From Cerioporus squamosus (lineage: Eukaryota; Basidiomycota; Agaricomycetes; Polyporales; Polyporaceae): a stretch of 12,491 nucleotides of DNA. Within the stretch, counting starts at the first letter, position 1; every line of letters starts with the position of its first letter. The stretch covers positions 1 through 12,491 of the forward strand of contig JABYQS010000828.1 in the NCBI GenBank assembly GCA_022592435.1, given 5' to 3'. The translations under genes and the position numbers were made by a program. The notes beneath the pieces are model-generated. The model was not told the DNA's origin. It worked only from the letters and a program-made list of their open reading frames with translations, and did not search any database. Shown one piece after another: positions 8,452 to 12,491 of this stretch.

Positions 8452-9542
8452 ATGCCTGCTCGAATCATCGCGCGCGGCCGCCTTCTCCGCAATAATTACC
8501 ATCCGACTCTGAACGAGGCGGTTGAAGCCGCGTACAAGAAGGGCATCGACGTCGCCCTATTCCCAGCCCTGGTTCGGGTGGAGCACATCGAGGACCTCGT
8601 GCTGTGGTTTGAACGCATCACACTTGTGCGTAGCAAGCCGTGCAAGACTTGCGTTCTGGCGGGCCACGACTGCATCCTGCACAACGGAGGCTCGTACCGC
8701 TGTCTGCATTGCCTCGTTGGGGATGCGGCCGAGTGCGATCATCAGACGGGTAAGTTCGGACAAGTATGACTTCATGCACTGGTACTGACATTCTGAACAG
8801 CAATGGAGGCGTTTAAATATGGCAGCAAGCCAGTTTGCTACGAGTACAAGATCGCTCGGGAACTGGATCTCACGCCAGTTCCTGATGGCTTCCAATGGAA
8901 GGACAAGCGGAAGCAGTCGAAGACCTTACTCGTCGATGTCCTTCGAGCCACTCAGGAGGACGACGACTTAGAGGAGCAGCAGGACGGTGAGGCCGAGCGT
9001 GACACTCCGGCAATTGCCCATGTCGTCGAGGAGGCCAGTAACGAGGCGGAGGGCGAGGACGAGGTGGAGGAGGAGGACGAGGAGAAGGACGAGCTTGCGG
9101 AGGACGATGAGCCTGCGCCGGCGAAGGGGAAGGGGAAGGGGAAGTCTGCGCGCAAGTCCCAGGGCTCTCGAGGCGGCAAGTCGGCGGGTGCATCGACCGA
9201 GAAGCCGACCTCACGCAAACGCAAGGTGGAGAAGACGGAGCGGGCAGACGTTGTGAAGCGTGAGGCGAAGAAGACGAAGAATGACAAGGGTACGATGGAC
9301 GATGTTCTCCTTCGTCTGCTCGCAAACAGCGAGGAGTCGCTGCAAATCGCGCGCGAGCTGCTTCGCATCGAACGTGAGGTTTATTCTCTACTATCTGGGA
9401 GATTACACTACTGACACGCTGTGTAGGCTCAAAGCAGGGCGCGCAGGAGCAAGAGCTGTCGGCGCCGCAACCTGAGGCAGGGCCTTCACGCGTCCACCGC
9501 TCGCCAGGATCCAATGACGAGGAGCAGGCCGGTGGAGACTAG
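8452..9542 (+). CDS. Zn2Cys6-type cysteine-cluster protein, divergent-pair member 2
   Basis: Exons are 8452-8749, 8801-9373 and 9427-9542, with introns of 51 and 53 nt (GTAAGT...ACAG and GTGAGG...TAG), both phase 1. The product is 328 aa. The N-terminus is homologous to the minus-strand neighbour: GRLL, YHP, FPALVRV, then C64-x2-C67-x6-C74-x9-C84-x2-C87-x7-C95 with HN..SYRC between the halves. Here the usual basic helix is replaced (CVLAGHDC), so DNA binding like that of classical zinc-cluster factors is doubtful. After the intron come FKYGSKPVCYEYKIARELDL, a long acidic tract (about residues 180-205), a lysine-rich tract (KGKGKGKSARK), a nuclear-localisation-like SRKRKVEK, and a helical segment (LLANSEESLQIARELLRIER) that could form a coiled coil. 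The tail is hydrophilic. The ATG at 8452 begins MPARI, at the same distance from the domain as in the paralogue. Probably nuclear; the exact role is unknown. Confidence 0.85.
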
Positions 9543-10206
9543 TTTCCGAACGTCTGCGGACTAGCTTTGTGTACTACGACGATGTGCTTACTCACAACCC
9601 GAACGTTGGACTCGAGGATGCTGACTCTATGCCATGAATCATGATACTATTGCTAAACTGTTGACTATGCGAGTAGCTAATTGATTCATGAGCTGATCAC
9701 CCATCGTTGCCACACAATCCTCGTCTTGTGCTGTGAAGTATACAAATAGATGGGGAGGGAGAGGTAGTATGAACGAAGTGGTGACGGTAAGTAAATAGTA
9801 AGTAGAACCGGATATGCCGGAGTCAGTAACATCAACAACATAAAACTGATCTGCATAAGTAATAAAGTAAGTGCTATGCAAGTTGTGCGCGCCTGCAACG
9901 GATGCATCCGAGTCCGACAGATGCATCTGGGGAAGGATGGGGTATCCTACCGGATGCATCTGTCGTACTGACAGTCTACGAGCGATCTCGAGTAGGATCA
10001 CCACCTCGGTGTGGTGCAGCTGGCTATCCTGCCTGCGAGTCATGGCGAGAGGGAAGGAGGTAGCGAGAACGTCCAAGTTGCATGTTCGATGCCACTGGTC
10101 CAGAAAACTGCGTGCACGAGACACGATCTAATCCGTCTTAGTTCGGGCATAACATCACTACTAATGATCGAATTAAACCGGAAACATTGCTGTACATTAC
10201 CCGAGG
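9543..10206. other. Convergent intergenic spacer with foldback copy B
   Basis: 664 bp between two convergent stop codons. It is more AT-rich around 9640-9870, with no supportable gene. The minus-strand open frame at 9639-10124 runs straight through the GATGCATC repeat and has no family resemblance, so it is left out. Confidence 0.55.
9900..9970. repeat. GATGCATC foldback element, copy B
   Basis: Three GATGCATC cores lie at about 9901, 9920 and 9953. A 12-bp perfect inverted repeat joins GACAGATGCATC (9916-9927) to its reverse complement at 9953-9964, around AGGATGGGGTATCCT. It aligns with the reverse complement of copy A, best in the right third and at the cores, weakest between the first two cores. 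Copies A and B are therefore in opposite orientation about 5.1 kb apart. Confidence 0.75.
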
Positions 10207-12491
10207 CTATGCTATGATACACGTCTGATTGTCTTCGCGCGGAAACGGGATAGGAGGAGTCGGTAGCCGCGAGTAATGCTGCACGAAGGTCTCCACATAG
10301 AAATGAATCGCGCGGCGCTGTAGGACCTCGTACTCTTCCGCGGTGTCGAGTTCGCATTTGCCCCCCTCGAGTACCTCATTCGGACACCCTGGCCAGCGAG
10401 ACAACACATGCGCGAATTTACGAAGGGTGGTCCGACATCCGGATTGCCCAGCGCTTACGGGTGAATGCCACCCATATGCTCGACGCCACTCATCATCTCC
10501 GGTAATTGCGGTGACGCACGAAGACGGCTCACCCCAAACCTCCGAAACCAACGCCTCCCTCTCCCACTTGTGGATTTCGAGCCAGTGCGGAGTTTGCACC
10601 ATGAGCGCGTCCAGGGCGAGGAGTTCAGCGCGGAAGTTGATCTCGTGGGACTCCCACAGCAAGAACTTGCGGATACGTGGCTGCGTCTCCACGCTGTCTG
10701 CATCGACCTGCAAGTCACCGAGCGCCACCGACAGCCCAGGTGAGTAGAGGTCCATGTGGGCAACATGGCGGAACAGATACGCCACGCTGTTACGCTCGTC
10801 CTGCCGCCGTTTCGCGCGGCGGGCATCGGTGGGTCGCATGTCGATGCGAGGCGGGGGAGAGGCGGCTCCGGAAGATATTTACCCCACAACGCGACGCGCC
10901 ATTCGGCGATTGTCAGGGGCCGGCTGTCGAGACTTGCGTCGAACATCCGTGCACGACAGAAGTGGCGTATCCGCGCGAGGTTATGCAGGTAGCGTCCGAT
11001 TTTGTGGTCCTTGCGGGCACGTTCAGGATGCAGACAGCCCTCCATGGACAGGGGAATGAGGGGGAGAGTGTCCAACAGAAAGGGGGGCGGGAAGAAGTAC
11101 AGGGCGCTTGCTTGGGTCTGCACGACCGGGGACACGACCCGGAGAGCACGCTCCCACACCTCGGGAATGTGATAGAACGCGGGAAGTGTAAGAGTACGCG
11201 CCGGCTGGTCGAGCCGGCTGGACTCTGCGTCTGCCGTAGGAGCTGTGTGCAGAGAGCCCTCCTCGTCCTCGGCGTGCCCTTCTCTGCTCACCCCGGGTGC
11301 ATTGGCCCCTGGTCCGCGCTTGTGCCGTCTTCGCTTCTTCTTTTGCGACTGCTCGACATCCTTGGGCAATTCCGACGCGCGCATAGCGAGGTGCTTCGAG
11401 CAGACTTCTCCTTCGTCTATCCTGCGACGTTTGATATCCTCGGGATGATCGCTGGGCAAGGCAGGAACGGCGACCAGACTGAGCTGGGACAGGTGAGAGC
11501 CGGACACGTGCTTCGAGACCGACATGACCATGCTGCTCAACCAGTTGCCAGTGAAGTTCGTCACGCCGATGAAGGCCCCAGCCGCGTGCATAATGGGAGG
11601 ATCGACTGGCACGTTGGGACAGAGTCGCGGATGGTCGATCGTAGTCAACAACGCGCCAAACAGCCAGATTAGGACGCAGCGGCTGCACCACCCAGAACGG
11701 CAGGCCGACGCGCCACCAAGTGTCCATTGTCTGCGCCGTCGCGCAGGAATGCGCCCACAACGGTCGAGCACGGAGTCGCTGAAGTTCAGGCGACTTTGAA
11801 GCCGCGTGAGGCCGTCTCGAGGTACGTCTTCAGTCCAGCAAGCTCCAAACAGATGCGCTGAAACATGCGCGGCCACGGCCACAGCCCGGCTCCCTACGGT
11901 GGGCAAGTGGGTCATGCGGTCGACAACCTGGCGCAGTACCATGACTAGGAACTGGCCGTAGCGTTGGACGGTGGCCGGGACCTCGCGGATACTCTCGTAG
12001 CGCTTGATGGCTATCTCGGCCGCGCGCTGGAGTTGCTCCCGAGTGTCGCGCTTGATGTAGCCGAACCCGCTGACTGCAATTTCGCTGTCCTCGGCCCAAT
12101 GTGTTTCCGGGACGAGCGTGTCCCACAGGATGGTGGGTAGGTCGGGGGGCGCAGGACGGCGGGGGATACATGCGACGTGCAACATGCCGTCGACATGCGC
12201 CTGCGGCCAGCGAGAGTATTCGTGCAAGCCCCAGCGACCATCCCGGTAGGTGCGAATGACCTCGCGCTCGACAGGGTACTCGGGCACGTAATCCGTGTTG
12301 GGGGAGGTCACAACGAAGTCGTGCAGGACGTTTTGGGAAGCCACTTTGGCCTCATGAGGTTTGGTGACGCGAGGTGCTGAAACATTGTCGCGCTGAGTAA
12401 GAAGCTCATGAGATTCTCCGCTGATCTGACTTACCAGGTTGAAATCGATTGCGCCGCACATGAGCGGAAGGGCGGGGCCACCCGACGGCGG
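10207..12491 (-). pseudogene. Large agaricomycete orphan-family protein gene, 5' partial, two apparent frameshifts
   Basis: The 5' exon (12491-12435) runs off the window. The next exon is 12376-11826 after a 58-nt intron (GTAAGT...TTTCAG), and the last runs 11778-10207 after a 47-nt intron (GTACCT...TTCAG); both introns keep the frame. Landmarks are DGRWGLHEYSRWP (about 12240), a helical region, TWWRVGLPFWVV (about 11710), VTNFTGNWLSSM (about 11560), a basic KKKRRRHKRG linker, FYHIPEVWERAL, YFFPPPFLL, FLLWESHEINFRAELLALD (about 10660-10610) and a C-terminal FYVETFVQHYSRLP. I recall this order from a large uncharacterised agaricomycete family; no function is known. The reading frame must shift near 11625-11655 and again at a run of five C (plus strand G, 10853-10857) to keep these landmarks. 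No intron with correct phase explains either shift. Either the gene is decaying or the sequence has two indel errors. Confidence 0.65.

Noticed and set aside
9639..10124. 161-codon minus-strand open frame
   Set aside because: It crosses the GATGCATC foldback repeat and AT-rich spacer, has no splice structure or family signal, and is flanked by two convergent genes.
12377..12461. ATG at 12461 (minus) as the start of the large gene
   Set aside because: A GTAAGT...TTTCAG intron at 12434-12377 cuts this reading. The upstream exon in the matching phase is open to the window edge, so the true start lies outside.

Overview
The window looks like an accessory, gene-family-rich stretch of an agaricomycete (mushroom-forming basidiomycete) genome. 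The reasons are: genes split by very short GT-AG introns (47-62 nt) at conserved phases, GC-rich coding exons, a fungal TET/JBP-type 2-oxoglutarate dioxygenase, fungal Zn2Cys6-type cysteine clusters, and two orphan protein families that I recall as expanded in mushroom genomes. No housekeeping gene and no transposase was recognised. The species cannot be told from the sequence.

Layout, left to right. 1-1800: no supportable gene. 1800-2479: weak open stretches only. 2480-3178 (+): three-exon gene for a small proline-rich protein with an AT-hook-like RGRP. 3710-4784 (-): three-exon gene with an HMG-box-like helix segment and an AGGPD motif; an in-frame TGA and a palindromic repeat damage its 5' part. 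4890-5370: GC-rich duplicated block with hairpins. About 5373-6900 (+): TET/JBP-like dioxygenase in at least four exons, catalytic residues intact, 5' end unresolved. 7153-7863 (-) and 8452-9542 (+): a divergent pair of paralogous Zn2Cys6-type proteins sharing one intron position and phase, around a 588-bp promoter region with two direct-repeat pairs. 10207-12491 (-): a large orphan-family gene, 5' end outside the window, with two apparent frameshifts.

The six gene models alternate strand without exception, giving convergent and divergent pairs. Two copies of a GATGCATC-rich foldback repeat, in opposite orientation (about 4757-4825 and 9900-9970), bracket the dioxygenase and the zinc-cluster pair, so that 5-kb segment could be a mobile or rearranged unit.

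How the genes might act together is inference. A candidate 5-methylcytosine oxidase, zinc-cluster proteins and AT-hook/HMG-like proteins would make a chromatin or DNA-modification set. Several repeat copies, and one disabling stop codon, differ by CpG-to-TpG or CpA changes, as expected if this DNA has been cytosine-methylated.
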